This document shows positions 34,701 to 47,500 of a DNA stretch of 64,000 nt, piece by piece (positions within the stretch are counted from its first letter, which is position 1; the number at the start of each line of letters is the position of its first letter). Origin of the DNA: Amphiura filiformis (Eukaryota > Echinodermata > Ophiuroidea > Amphilepidida > Amphiuridae); contig NC_092646.1 in the NCBI RefSeq assembly GCF_039555335.1, forward strand, positions 24,058,893-24,122,892. The letters are read 5' to 3'. The position numbers were made by a program, and so were the translations under genes. Below the pieces are notes generated by a model. It was given only the letters and a program-made list of their open reading frames with translations. It was not told where the DNA came from and did no database searches.

Positions 34701-35777
34701 AATACCTACCATGATATAACACTGAATAAATTAAATAAACACTTATACAATAGATGCATAGTCATTAGTTGTTAGGAGAAGAAAAGGCTATTAGGTCACC
34801 GTATGTCAGGTTATAGGTCAATTGGTTCAGGTCAAATTTAAGCATCAATTTTGAATACACATGTGAGAGTCTGTGATATCATATGAGGCATAATTTTGAT
34901 ATTCTGTCTTTAACTGGATATATATCGAGAAGTGCATGGTGGATATACTAATATACCTTGGGATGTAAATGGTGAGTACAATTTAGAATGCCTAGTTGAG
35001 ACGGATTTCACAAATAAATATAAAATAGTTACCAAAATCACAAAAGCTAAGCTTACGGAAAACTACCCAATATGGTTGTATAGGTGACAAGAAATACAAT
35101 TTTTTCATCATTGCTGTAGTATGGTTGTTGTAACCTGTTACCTATGGCTTAATTAAGTTTCAGTGCAATAATGTCGCAAGTTAAAAATACAAAATATAGC
35201 TCAACATTGAAAATAGAAGCATTTTAACCAGTTCCTTTTTGATAGTTGTGGAGCACCAAGTTCATGAAGTCATAAAAGAAATCAGGAACCACTTATTCCC
35301 ATTTTACATATCAACTTTATTTCCCTAATGTGTTAGCAACACATACCCAAAATTTTAACGAAATCCGTTGATAGTAAGCTTTCCAAAATGAAGTGAATTT
35401 AAATCATCAGTGATGTACCTCCTTTTGGCTTCTATCTGTAAAAGCATGTAAGCTACATTGATACCGATACCACCAATAAAACGAGAAGATTTGCCCCTTC
35501 ATTTTGCATACCACTTTGTCCAATTTTTTTTTGTAATTTCTTCACAAAATGCAAAAAATGCAAAAAAATCAATGGGTGTAGTACCCCTTAACTAAATTGT
35601 TGAACAACTCTGACACTTACCAGCCTTTTGGTGCATCATGAATTGCTCAGCACATGAGTACTGAACATCATCCACTTTAAACGAAACTGGATAAAATTGA
35701 CTGAATGGTGAAGCTGTGGTGTAGAAGAATGTGTATTTAGATGTTGTTTTCATGCAGGAATTTGATTTTGAAGCCAT
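31724..35777 (-). CDS. NADAR (YbiA-like) domain protein, three exons, 193 aa
   Basis: Exons on the minus strand: 35621-35777 (ATG at 35777, the first Met after the upstream frame; donor gtaagt), 33210-33361 (acceptor ttttcag), 31724-31996 (acceptor caacag; stop TAG). Phases agree and the total is 582 bp. Residues 15-165 form the NADAR fold: 'YSCAEQFMMHQKA' (40-52) with the conserved Glu, 'GRKVRNFDEKIWNENRE', 'NLGKFSQN', 'LVEASPRDRIWGIGLS' (122-137) and 'WKGSNLLGYIITDVRD'. The tail is charged with 'GKRKK'. Family members hydrolyse N-glycosidic bonds: bacterial YbiA acts on early riboflavin intermediates, and other NADARs act on NAD- or ADP-ribose-linked bases, including guanine ADP-ribosylated in nucleic acid. 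The substrate here is unknown. No signal peptide or membrane segment, so probably cytosolic or nuclear. Complete and intact. Confidence 0.9.
32746..33024. mobile_element. Inverted-repeat element in a NADAR intron
   Basis: 'agcccgatcctgactccaca' at the left is mirrored by 'tggagtcaggatcgggct' at the right. Next inside, 'tcgcagtgcgatgcgatgc' pairs with 'gcatcgcagcatcgcatcg'. About 280 bp, no coding capacity. Confidence 0.75.
33925..34384. mobile_element. Inverted-repeat element in the larger NADAR intron
   Basis: 'aaagccatattataacattt' (33928) faces 'aacgttataatatggcttta' (about 34365). The open frame at 34001-34228 lies inside it and shows no domain. Confidence 0.55.
35540..35592. repeat. End of a TTAA-bordered repeat
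   Basis: 'tgggtgtagtaccccttaa' is identical to the right terminus of the MITE at 57775-58142, and is also preceded by a 'gcaaaaaatgcaaaaa' tract. It lies 30 bp from the NADAR exon-1 donor. The matching left end was not found. Confidence 0.5.
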
Positions 35778-36554
35778 TTTCTCTCTCACAGCTCAGTTTA
35801 ATACCATTACCAGCTTGCACTGCTGAAGAAAATCTTGAAAATCATATTTCAATTGAAATTGTAAAATTTAATATCATCAGAATCTAGCCACAATTTGAGA
35901 TGAGCTTATGGTACGTATATCAACCTTTGAGTGGTTTTTATACAGTCCAGAACGTTTGTGTAAATTGCAAACATGCTTGCAATATTATCCAACGCGAAGA
36001 CTTTTCATCATATCTATTTATACACCATCAAACACATGATTGTGTTTGTGCAATGCAATGTTTACATTCTCTTCCGGGTTTCGATATTTAGCCTCATAGT
36101 CATTGCCACAAATAAAGAATTCGTACATCTTTAAATAGACGGACTGTTTGTACAGTACGAGATTGCTAAAAGTTAGGTTTGAGACTAAACCGGGAAAATC
36201 CATCTCGTTACTACTCTAAATCCTCTAAGCGGACGTCCAATGATTCTGTGCGAAGTATGTTGTTGCGATCATAAGTTGCAGGAAAGAGGCTATCAGAGCC
36301 AAAACAGAAAAACGCCGCGAAAAATACACCCACACAAGTCAAGGTAAGCTTACAGAATTCAGATGCCCAGATTTACTAAACTTAATATCTAAAAAAATGA
36401 GCAATCCTTGGTTTAGGCTTTTACCATTATTATCTCAATATATCTGGCATTAAAGCCGCAAAAATTTACATGCAAGCTGAGTTAAGCTTACAGAAATTTT
36501 AATTTAGATTAGACCATCGACCACCCAGTCTCCCAGATTTTTTAAAGATTTTTT

Positions 36555-37720
36555 ACCAGTCCAGTCGGTGTCAATAATGTAAATGGAGGCCAGTCATCAT
36601 GGGCTGATGTACATAGTGGTATTCCTCAAGGAAGTGTGCTGGGTCCAATCCTCTTCGTCATCTTTATAAATGACCTACCAGATGTAGTGGAAAGCTTCGT
36701 GAAAATATTTGCAGACGATACTAAGGTATTCACCCACATATTAGAAGATGATGATTGGAAGAAGCTCCAAGAAGACCTGGACAGGCTTAGTGAATGGTCG
36801 GATACCTGGCAACTCAAATTTAATGTATCCAAGTGCGGAGTTATGCATTATGGAAGCAAGACTGAGAACCACACTTATACAATGTCAGAGGAAGGCACCA
36901 AACGTGATCTTGAAGTTATAAAGGAAGAAAAGGACCTTGGTGTAAAATTTGACCCTTCCTTGTCCTTCAGTAAACATGCAGCCATGGTAGCTAATAAAGC
37001 CAATAGAATGGTAGGAATCATCCGTCGTACCTTTGATTTCATGGATGAGGAGATTCTAAAGATACTCTACAAGACATTGGTAAGACCACATCTTGAATAT
37101 GCCAACAGTATCTGGAATCCATTGTATAACAAAGATGCCCAGATAATAGAGAAGGTACAACGAAGAGCCACCAAGATTGTTCCAAGTTTAAAGGAGATGT
37201 CTTACGAGGAGAGATTAAAGAAACTGAAGTTACCAACTCTAGCGTACAGAAGGATAAGAGGAGATATGATACAAGTTTTCAAGATCATGCACGGAATCAA
37301 TGACATGGAAAAAGAAACCCTATTTAGGATGGATGATAGTAAGACAGGCACAAGAGGACACACCTATAAGATCCAGAAACAGCACACTAGGCTCAACCTG
37401 AGGTCACACACCTTCAGTTCAAGAGTGGTCAACCAATGGAATGCCCTTCCAGAACATGTTGTCTGTGCTGAAACCATAAACAGGTTTAAAACCGGAGTCG
37501 ACAAAGCATTGGCCAAGGAGTACAACAAGTTTACGCATGGTGTTGGTCAGCTCTGGCAGGCAACGGTGTATTAAGTCCTCTTCAGCCAATACCCTTTTTA
37601 TGTAATGTGCAGTGAGTGTTATGATGTACTAAGGTGGGCATAATAAGGTTTTTCTACCTTCCCAAGAGCCCGACAAGACAGGTGAATACAGGTGAATACA
37701 GGTGAATTAATTTGTGGCAT
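36555..37720 (+). mobile_element. 5'-truncated non-LTR retrotransposon (CR1/jockey superfamily RT)
   Basis: The frame from about 36561 to the TAA at 37572-37574 encodes the second half of a reverse transcriptase: 'VHSGIPQGSVLGPILFVIFI', the catalytic 'KIFADDTKVF', 'WQLKFNVSKCGVMHYG', 'LVRPHLEYANSIWNP', 'YEERLKKLKLPTLAYRR' and a C-terminal 'NQWNALPEHV'. No stop or frameshift interrupts the 1 kb, so it is a fairly young insertion. The endonuclease and RT fingers are absent (5' truncation, usual for LINEs). A short tail of three 'acaggtgaat' units at about 37680-37709 marks the 3' end. It lies between the NADAR and SKP2 genes. Confidence 0.9.
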
Positions 37721-38336
37721 GGCACTGGCAGTGATTGTTTATTTATTTACTATTTTAGGCCAAGCAAAGTAAGTAACATGCATGACTTCCCTCGTCCTCG
37801 AAAAAGTATAGTTTTTAATAATCTGCAACTTACTGTCTTTCCCGTTCCGAAGCAGAAAGGTCAAAATTGGTGGGGGAGGGGGTGACCAGGCCGGGCCAGG
37901 GTCGCATTTAAGGAGTTTGCGCGTCCAGGGACTCCTTATTTTTTATTTTGGCCATATTCAATTTTGGACTCCTTAAATCACAAGTTGAAAATGAAATTGA
38001 CCAACCCAACATGACCAAAGCATACAATAAAAACTGTATGGACTCCTTTAGACTAGTTTTACGATGCACGGCCACGGAGGCGTAAATCAGTATAAGCATC
38101 ATCGTCTCGATCAAAAGTAAAAAAATAGTTCCAAAGTTTAGAATTTCGGACAGGTCAACTCCTTAAATTCTCATTGGACCCCTTAATGTTGGTTTTGCAG
38201 ATACCAAGGCAAAGGGTCCAGAAAAATTAAATTGGACCCGTTGATTTTTTTGTGCTCGCGCTACCCCCGGGGGGGGAGGGGGGGGGCACTCACATTTTTT
38301 TTGGGTAGGGGTGTGCCACCGCCAGTTTCGAACTCG

Positions 38337-38460
38337 AGGTCTAGGGAACTGATCGCCCGTCAAATAGGGAGGGTCTAGGGAACTGATTGGCCGGTCAAAA
38401 AAGGGGGGTCTTGGGAACTGATCAGCCGCCAATGGGGGTCTCAAGAACTGATCCAGGGTA
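38337..38460. repeat. Four degenerate units of about 36 bp
   Basis: 'gtctagggaactgat' recurs at about 38339, 38372, 38408 (as 'tcttgggaactgat') and 38438 (as 'gtctcaagaactgat') with GC-rich spacers. A related phrase occurs near 39700. The proline-rich minus-strand frame here is a repeat artefact. Confidence 0.6.
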
Positions 38461-39026
38461 ATTTTCAATTTTTTTTGTTGCATTTTTGCCACAGATTTTC
38501 GAAAAAATCGATTTCGATTCTTGTCAAAAATTGTGCATCGAATATCGGGATGAAAAATAAACTAAATGTACCGTATCTCAACATCTGGACCTGGATCATT
38601 CCAAGCAGAATGTCTGCATCACACTTGAATCCAGATTAGGGACCGATCGTTATTTACGGCAGGGTGGGGGATGGGCGTTTTGGGAAAAAATATCAACAAA
38701 TTTCGCGTTCCCCCCTCGCGTCTGCTCAAAATTTCCGCGTTCCCCCTTGTTTTCCCACTTTCTCCATTTAAAACTTCACAATCCCTTCCTGGTTCAACTA
38801 AAATTTCAGGTTCCCCTCTCAAGACTAAAAAAATTGTGTTCCCCTAAATTTTCCCATTACCCCCTGCCATAAATAACAATTAATCGCTCCCTTAGTCATT
38901 GTTAGTAGGGAGCCTACAGGGATCTATTCTATACAATGATTTTTATTTTTGGGTGGATCATCTAGAAAGGATAAAATTCAAATTGAGAAAATATTCTAGG
39001 TATGACTTGTACTTACCAGTTAACAC

Positions 39027-40836
39027 GATCATGTCAGAAATTAATATTTTGTTCTGGGTCTGATTATTCGGACTAACTTGTACTATAACATCCAGATCAT
39101 AAGAAAATGACAAATAGCCTAAATTCCCTGTACTGGCCTACTTTCTCACCTACTGAATAATTATAGCAGCACTACAAGCAAACCTGAGATTGCCAGCAAA
39201 GAAAAACATTATAATTAATAGTTTTATGTGAATGGATCGAGCCATAAATGTCAAGTGTGCAGAATTCGGCAGTCTTTCCACCAATATTTACTTCCAATTT
39301 TATTCCCAATGATGGTCTCAATTCATCAAAATGTTCATGTCACCATCAGCCGAAAAGACCGATGTTTTTCAATGTCATGGCCACACACACAGCACAGCTC
39401 GCTCAAGTTTCGAGTGATGTTTACATTTTGAAAACAATCACAAAACTGGCCCAGTGTTGCCTAAAAAGGAGCCCAAAATTCACCTTATTCCTTACAATGT
39501 GTTAAATGGGGAAGAAAATGATGGAAAATCCCCATTGAAGGAAGCTTTTGGGCTTGCAAAAGTAGCTTTTTTGGGCTTGTAAACAAAGTGAAAAAAACAT
39601 GCCAATCTATTGTCAATGAGAGCGGAGATGATGAATTCTGTGAGTCTAGCGAACGGCTAGAAAAAAAATTGAGTCATCAGAGGGGCAATCAATGAATTCA
39701 GGGGGTATAGGGAACGGCCAGCGGCTCTGAAAAAGGGGGTCGTCGCCGCGGCACATACCTGTACATGTATAGCTGGCAAATGTGAATGCCCCGGGCGCTA
39801 CCCTGGGGCAGGGTCTTAGTTAGCCACCCGCCTGGCCGTCATTTTAGACGGCCAGTTTGCTCCTGGGACGGGCAAAATTAATGCCTTTGACAGATGCTAT
39901 ATTATAAATTGTATGTTTTGAGAAGCTATTAAATTGACCTTTTTAGTAGACCCAATTTGTAGAAGAAGGCCTTATCAGCACATATTTGAAATCTTTGAAC
40001 CCCCCAATGGGCTATAGATGTCTGGTAAATGTTTTAAAGGTCAAATTAGGACAGGCAATTTTATTCAAATGACGGGCAACCCTCAATTTCTAGCTAAGAC
40101 CCTGCCCTGGGGGTGAGTCAGTTTTTTTGCCACATAAAGCAAGGCCAAGGAAGGGCATGAAGGAGTCAAAAACTAAAGTGCTATAATTTCAATGAAAATG
40201 GTCGATGGTCTCAAATTGTTCGTCATGTAAAACAGGGCTGTCAACTCTCACGCATTGGGTCACTTTCTCACGGTCTCACCCCAAAGGTAGTATAATCTCA
40301 CGCCTAGGTAGTAAATCTCGCGTAAAAAGATGGAAAATTAGTAAAATCTCACGCATCGTCACGAATAATTTGTTGTTCCTTTGCTTTTCACATTCTCAAG
40401 CGCAGTGGCTCAAATAATCATGGTTCAAAATGAACACATTACCGGTATTTGAAAATAATTTCATCATTTGCAAATAATTTCATTATTTACCAGAAACATG
40501 AAAAAATGACTTTCAAACATAAAATCAGCAAGTTTGAAGTTGGTAAAACAGTTGTAAAACCCCAGTGCCGTACGTACTATTACGCTGACTTTCGTATTCG
40601 GCGAGGAGGACGATTTCGACCTCCTGGTTTGTTTACAAACAGAGAGGTAGACAAAAGACCGTTCCGCTTGTCCAAACACTCAAGTATCAGAAGGATGGTC
40701 CACAAAAGCTGTCAAGTAGAACCATGTGCTTCTTTTGTCCTATTTGCCATCAAGATTTCATATGGAAACAGTTCAGACCCAGAACAGGATCATGTCAGAA
40801 ATTAATATTTTGTTCTGGGTCTGATTATTCGGACTA
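39027..40836. repeat. Pair of identical 49-bp direct repeats enclosing about 1.75 kb
   Basis: 'gatcatgtcagaaattaata' continuing to 'ttattcggacta' is found at 39027-39075 and 40788-40836 without a visible difference. The interval contains repeat pieces, including a 'ctgtcaactctcacgcattg' segment that also occurs near 23678. I see no gene. It may be one element or a duplication. Confidence 0.4.
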
Positions 40837-41488
40837 GTAAAACCCGTTGAAATTGGTCTTTTTGAATAAATTAAAAAAACTATCTAATTAAACTATCTGT
40901 GGTCATCTTGTGACTCTCTACATTTTGGTCATCAAAAATGTTATGACCCCCCCCTATTTTTCTTTTAAAAATGTATGATCCCTCTTCCGAAGAAAATGAT
41001 AGCCCACTAAAATACATGTCGTAACGATTACGAACAATTTGAGACCATTTTCATTGAAATCAGAGCTCATTATTTCTTGACCCCTATGTGGCCAAAAAAA
41101 ATGACCCCCCAATTTTGACCTCTCAAGAACGGTATGTCGCAGGTGTACTTTTTCTGAATCGTTATGACCAGAGGAATACTAGTCTTGGTTGTGGTTTTTG
41201 ACCAAATCTGAGCAATAATTTTTTTTGAAATTTCAACCCTGTTGTATGAAATTTGACTCCTGTTTACCCTAGTCATTTTTAAATTTTTTTAACATAGCTT
41301 ATCTTTTTCTACTCATGCTTTCTGAGTGATCTAGAAACGTTGATTAGAAGTATATTTTCGAGGGTGCACACTAGGCCCTTATATACCTAAACTACTGGCA
41401 AACTAAAATTGCTCTTTGGAATTTTTATTCACTTCTCAGAAATAACATATGGGTTAGGTTGATGATAGTGTAGCAGCATCTATTTACA

Positions 41489-41584
41489 ATGGAGCTGAAT
41501 ACAACGCCAGAAGTAGATGAAATGCCATCCAGTCCCATTGATGCCAGTGAACCTGTCAACTGTGACCCAACACAGCCTCCAACA
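41489..41584 (+). CDS. SKP2: SKP2 first coding exon
   Basis: Thirty-two codons from ATG (context 'acaATGg'), acidic, with 'ELNTTPEVDEMPSSP', ending at donor 'gtaagt' in phase 0. Start and exon were chosen because the second exon is also in phase 0 and this is the only ATG-led frame with a good donor nearby. An alternative is that translation starts at the Met opening exon 2. Confidence 0.6.
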
Positions 41585-44500
41585 GTAAGTGTTTGGATCA
41601 ATTTTCTCCTTCCTTCCCTCCCTCCCTCCCTCCCTCCCTCCCTTCCTTCCTCCCTCCCTCCCTTCCTTCCTTCCTTCCTTCCTTCCTTCCTTCCTTCCTT
41701 CCTTCCTTCCTTCCTTCCTTCCTTCCTTCCTTTCTTCCTTCCTTCCTTCCTTCCTTCCTTCCTTCCTTCCTTCCCTCAATCAATCATTCTTTCATTTTTT
41801 TCTTCCTTCCTTCCATGCTCCTTTTCATTACCCCTTCCTTCCCTGCTTCCCTCTCTTAATATTGTTCAACCTCAATTTCTTGAGCAGGTAGGATACACAA
41901 TTTTGATTGTTAAAATATGTTAGTATTTATATCTTTGATTTGGCCATATTACTAGATCATTTATGATCAGTAACTCAACTTGAATGACTTGAGTTTGATT
42001 CAACTCCATATTACAATGTATAGCCTACATGTGGTAACTTGTGACTCGATTCAAAAGTCGAGATATAGCCCTTTTTAAATGGTTTCATTCAAGATGATCG
42101 ATCACCATATATGTGTATATAAATTTGACAACTATATACATGTAATCTATGACTAGTACTAATAGTGTATCCATACCATACCCATACTTAGTGCTAAGAA
42201 GTTCTTGGCACCCGGGCTTGGCACCAAAAGACAAGCCCAATGCAGTGTAGGACGCATTCACTGTGTGCTATAGTGAAATGCAATATGTCAGCAATCTGAC
42301 ATCTAGACTCTGAAACTCTGAAAATGCTACTCCTGTTAAAAGATAAATAAGAAAAAAAGTACCATACTTATGCAAGTTTTTTCTTTTTGTTTTCATGATT
42401 TTCAGATGCTGTGGAATATCAAAGCTACAGATAAAAGTGCTATCTATGATGACTTAGGAGTAAATGATTTGGAAGGCATTAAAGCGCCCCCAAAGTCACT
42501 CAGACATCCGCCTCAACTACGCCACCACACAACACCAACAGATAATGTCACACTTACTCAGCAGGTAAATAAATGTTGTGTCAAAATGTGTGAAGAAATA
42601 CAAAATGAATTTCAAACAAGAAGCAGCTGCTGAATAACTTATTGTATATCCTCGAATAAACGCCCATCCTTTAATAAATGCCCCCTCAAGATTTTTCAGC
42701 AAAAAATGACAGAAATTGAACATTTTCAGTGAAAAAAACTTAGAATCGGCTAAAAATGGCGGCTCCCATGGAATACAATATTATCGGAGTAAATATTACA
42801 AAATTCCATCTGTAAGTGTATACAAGCCTCGAAATAAGCAGATCTGGATCAGGAGCCACACATTTGGAAAAAGTGGCTCCTGGTCCTGTGATTATCTAGT
42901 GAACCAGGAGCCATTTTTAAAGAGCTAAGAGTCATTTAAATGTTAATTGTACATATAAAATACAAAACCTGCTTTAACTACCAGGCTCTATTCTAAAAAA
43001 TGTAGAGCCTGGTTCACATGATTTTGGTGTGGACCAAGAGCCAAAATGTTATGATCATTGGGTAAATGGCTCCTGGGTGCCTGCTTATTTCGAGGCTTGA
43101 GTGTATATTAAGCATGAATAAGATTTACGTAGTGAAATTCTACCATAATTGGCAATCAACTGTGTAGAAGTTAAAATAGGTTTTGTCCATGTGATCTACC
43201 GATCTTAACGGCCAACACTGAAATGACTGATACAAGTTTTAATCTTATGTACACGATATGGCATGGAAATGTTCCCATTTTGGTCACTTTTTTATAGAAA
43301 AATATCTTGATGGGGTGGCTGGCTAATATACCCGGCCCATGGATATAAACACAGGCGTTTCCAGGATCTTTTTCTGTGGGGGGCTCAGAGGGGTTTTCAG
43401 AGTTATGCAGGGAGCTTAAAGCCTAAAATTGCCAAAAAATGGCTTCAGCACCCAAAGCCCCCCCCCCTTCCGAACAGGCCACTGATAAAAGTGCTTCTTT
43501 TATTTCCCAGCTTGGTAACCCTGGCGATGGTCCCATACCAGTTCTTACAACTCCATCTTCCTCAACTAGGTCAGACACAGATCATATACATAATGGGACA
43601 TCTTGTAGTTGCAAACGACGTCTACTGGATGAAATCAACAGCACAGGTAGGTAGCAACAATTTTTGTCACAAATTAAAGAGGTAAATGGGCTATTCCAGT
43701 TGAAATCCACACTATCCCTGTGTTATGGCTTTACCTATATCTTCCACAACTGGAGTGAGGATTTCAAATGTAAGTTACCCAACTGTCTATTCTATTTTAT
43801 TTTATACAGGATGTATCAAAATGATTGGTACCCATCAATTTGGATGTTTATTGAACAGCCTGCATCTTCCAAATCTAACATTGGATACTTTTGAAATGTT
43901 CAGAATATATAGTTTATGACTTGTTATACAAAATATCTATAAATTATGTGGATCATGTGTTGAATTTGTGTGTGTCCGACTCATCCATTATCAATGGAAA
44001 CTAATGGGTACCAATCATTTTGATACAGCTTGTATCACTCATACATAAATTCTAGACAGTTCATTGGTTGATTACCATTTATCATTTTTACCATCACCCT
44101 GTCTGTGTGATAGTCTTTACCTTAGATTATGGTCTTTACCATCATAGTGCTCTGCCATAGTGCGCCAAGCCAAGCCGTGCGCTGACTCTTGGACTCGCCG
44201 ATTTAGTTATGGGGTAGACCCCAAAATGTGAAGTATATCACGGCAAAACATGGTGTTATGTTGATGAAAAAATGTATTTTCTACCTTAAATAGTATTTTA
44301 GTAATAGAATTTATGCATGAATGATATAAAACAAATATTAACTGTCTTAAATTTGTGTAATGGTCAAAATATAATCACTCGGTGAGAGATGTATTGTTCC
44401 ATTCCACTCGCCGTTCTGGCTCGTGGAATGGAACAATCCATCTTTCACCTCGTACTGATTATATTTCGACCATCACACTCACAGTTAATATTTGTATACT

Positions 44501-47500
44501 ATTCTATTCTATTCTATTCTATTCTATTATATTCGAAACTCATACTCCCTCTGTGGTTTTGACAATAACTCAATTATATCATGGATTCTTTTGCCTGCCT
44601 TGCAGATGAAATTATGAACTGACCTGAACTATCATCCTCTGAACTTTTGCCTGCCTTGCAAATGAAATTTTGAATTGAACTGAACCCAATTAAATAGCAT
44701 CCTCTGAACTATTTGTTGCAGATTCTTTTGCCTGCCTTGCAGATGAAATTTTGCTGCACATTTTAAAGTGGTTGCCTCTGACAAAGTTATCACACTGTAG
44801 CAGAGTCTGCAAAAGATGGTATAGGCTTGCGTAAGTATAGATAGTGGTTTATTATGAACGACAGAAACTGCCTGTGAAGGAGGCTACATAGCGATGTTGC
44901 TCACTCCAACTTGGAGTGAAATTCAATTCCAGAAAAACCAACACTTAATTTTAAGTTTGTCAGTATAATTTAACGGTAAATCAAGTAAGTAACTTCCACT
45001 CTGCAGACTTAGAAACTTGTTTGATTTCACTGACTATCTGTGAATAGTGATCGAAATGTACACAACACCAATGACAGCAATCATTGTGGTACCGACCCAC
45101 AGAATAGACTTTTTCCCCAGACATCAAGTGTGTCCAGCATTCAAGTTCTTTGCGCCCAAATGTAATAAGATTACTGTTGCATGACACATGTGTAGGCCTA
45201 CTGTGGCTAGCACACAATACAAATGTACATAATAACAATGATAATTAATTATTACTAATTATAAGTTGCTTTTTTCAGGTTTTAGTAACCAACTCTAAAA
45301 TCAGACATTTATCATGAAGTCTTCATAATCTCTGTATACACCAACAGATTTGATGAGTTGCTATGGCGTCGCATAGATTTATCATCCAAGCAATTTTTCG
45401 CTGGTATTCTTGGCAATATCCTACAGAGAGGCCCAGTAGCTGTTAAACTCTCTCGGGCGAAGATAGAAGAGCCAGTGTTCTCACTTAACTACAGACACAA
45501 AGCAAAAAAGCAGTGCAACAAATTGAGGAACGGGTAAGCCATCTGTGGGTAATTCCTGTTGAAATTCATACACCCCCTATGTAACACATGACCTTCATCT
45601 CCCACACAGGGGGTGTAGATTTCATTTGGGGTCACCCATTTAGGTGTTGCCTGCTTCAAAATGGGTTATTCCAGTTGAAATTCATACACCCCCTATGAAA
45701 GACATGACCTTCATCTCCCACACAGGGGTGTAAATTTCAAATGGAGTCACCCATTTAGGTGTCGTCTGCTTCAAAATGGGTTATTCCATTTGAAATTCAT
45801 ACACCCCCTATGGAAGACATAATCATAATCTCCCACACAGGGGTGTAGATTTCAAATGGAGCCACCCATTCAGTGTCGTCTGCTCCAAAATGGGTTATTC
45901 CATTTGAAATCCATACACCCCCTACTGAAGACATAAGCTTAATCTCCCACACAGTGAGTGTGAACTTCAAATGGAGTCACACATTTAAGTACCCCATTTA
46001 AAATTCACACTCCCTATGTGGAAGATTAAGGTCATGTCTTCCATAGGGGGTGTATGGATTTCAACTGGATCAATGAGCAACTTATGAGCTTTCCACTGAT
46101 ACTAAAATCTCCATTTTGAAAACTTTTGATGGTGAAAAATTGGATGGTGTGCAGTGTTATTTTAAGCATTTTGCTAAAGGGGTCTATCTTTTCAATTGTG
46201 AATTTTTCATCTGAAGGGGTATTAATAAGCTAAATCGGCATTCGAAGTTTGCAATGCATTGTGGGACAGTTTTTGCATTTTTAGGACACTTTGTCCTTTG
46301 ACCTTTCACAAAAATTGTTTTTTGTACATACAAAATATAATCAAAAAAGTTTTACTTGAATAAAAACAAATCCGAAAAATATATTTATTACATAAATTAA
46401 TTATTTAAATATTTTTAATTGTAACATTATTAGAATAATAAAAAAATAAATAATAATTAGAGTAATTTTCCCGAAATGTCAGAGGTCAAAGTGTCCTAAA
46501 AGTGCTCTCAAAAACCGGAAGTCACAATGGCGATTGGGCTTATTAAACATTGCACAGAGGTTTTTTTATTTGAAAAATGTGTCTCTCAATTGCAGATTAC
46601 AAGGAGGGGGGAAGGGGTACGGACCAAAAATTTTTACTAGTAAATTCCACTAGCTACCGTCATAATCTCATGGTTCATTCTCATAATACAAAGGGTATAA
46701 TTTCGACATCTATCACTACCAGGTGAAAATATCGTTGGACTATCCTCTTTGCTTTTGAAGGGGTATGGAAAGTGTGTGAACGCGTAAATACACATGATTG
46801 TGCATTAAAAGTAAACCCTGATGGCGTGGGGTGAGACTGGATCAGGTCATGGTCCTTTAATTGTGATTTGTGCATTTCCCACAGATTCAAAATTGTTTTT
46901 ATTACATTTATTTGTACTTGTCTTATTTGATTTCTCGTTGTTTCTTTCTTGTCTCCAGCAAACAATCCATTACCACAAAAGTGCAATATCTAGACCTATC
47001 AGCCTGCGACGTTTCAACAAGCACCCTCCAGGAGATCATTAAATCTTGCCCGCCCCTTCGTAAACTGAGCCTTGAAAGTTGCATGGTGAACGTCAGTGTG
47101 CTAACATGCGTCGGCCAAAAAGCGCAAGAATTAGAAGAACTGAACTTGAGCATGTGCGAAGGGGTCATAGACTATGGGATGATGCAATTACTGGTCAACA
47201 CACCAAAGTAAGTACATTAAACTTTGGGCTATTCCATTTAAGAACCATACCCCCTATGGAAGACATCATGATGACCTTGATCTTCCACACAGGGAGTGTG
47301 AATTTCAAATGGGGTACCTGAATGGGTGGCTCCATTTGAAATCTATCTACACCCCCTGTGTGGGATATTAAGGTCATGTCCTCCATAGGGGGTGTATGGA
47401 TTTGAAATGGAAAACCCTATTGGGATATTCTATTTAAAAAAACACACACCCCCTACAGGAGATTTTGTAATTCCAACCAAATTCAATAGTTCTTGCCATT

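Noticed and set aside
36018-36203. Minus-strand 61-residue frame upstream of the NADAR gene
   Set aside because: No domain, and no splice link to NADAR exon 1, which already has its own start codon.
39228-39505. Frame beginning 'MSSVQNSAVFPPIFTSNF' as a small gene
   Set aside because: No family recognised, it lies between direct repeats, and there is a competing frame. Not enough support.
41480-41923. Several overlapping frames of 'LPSF' or 'GRKE' repeats
   Set aside because: Translation of a simple (CTTC)n microsatellite on both strands.
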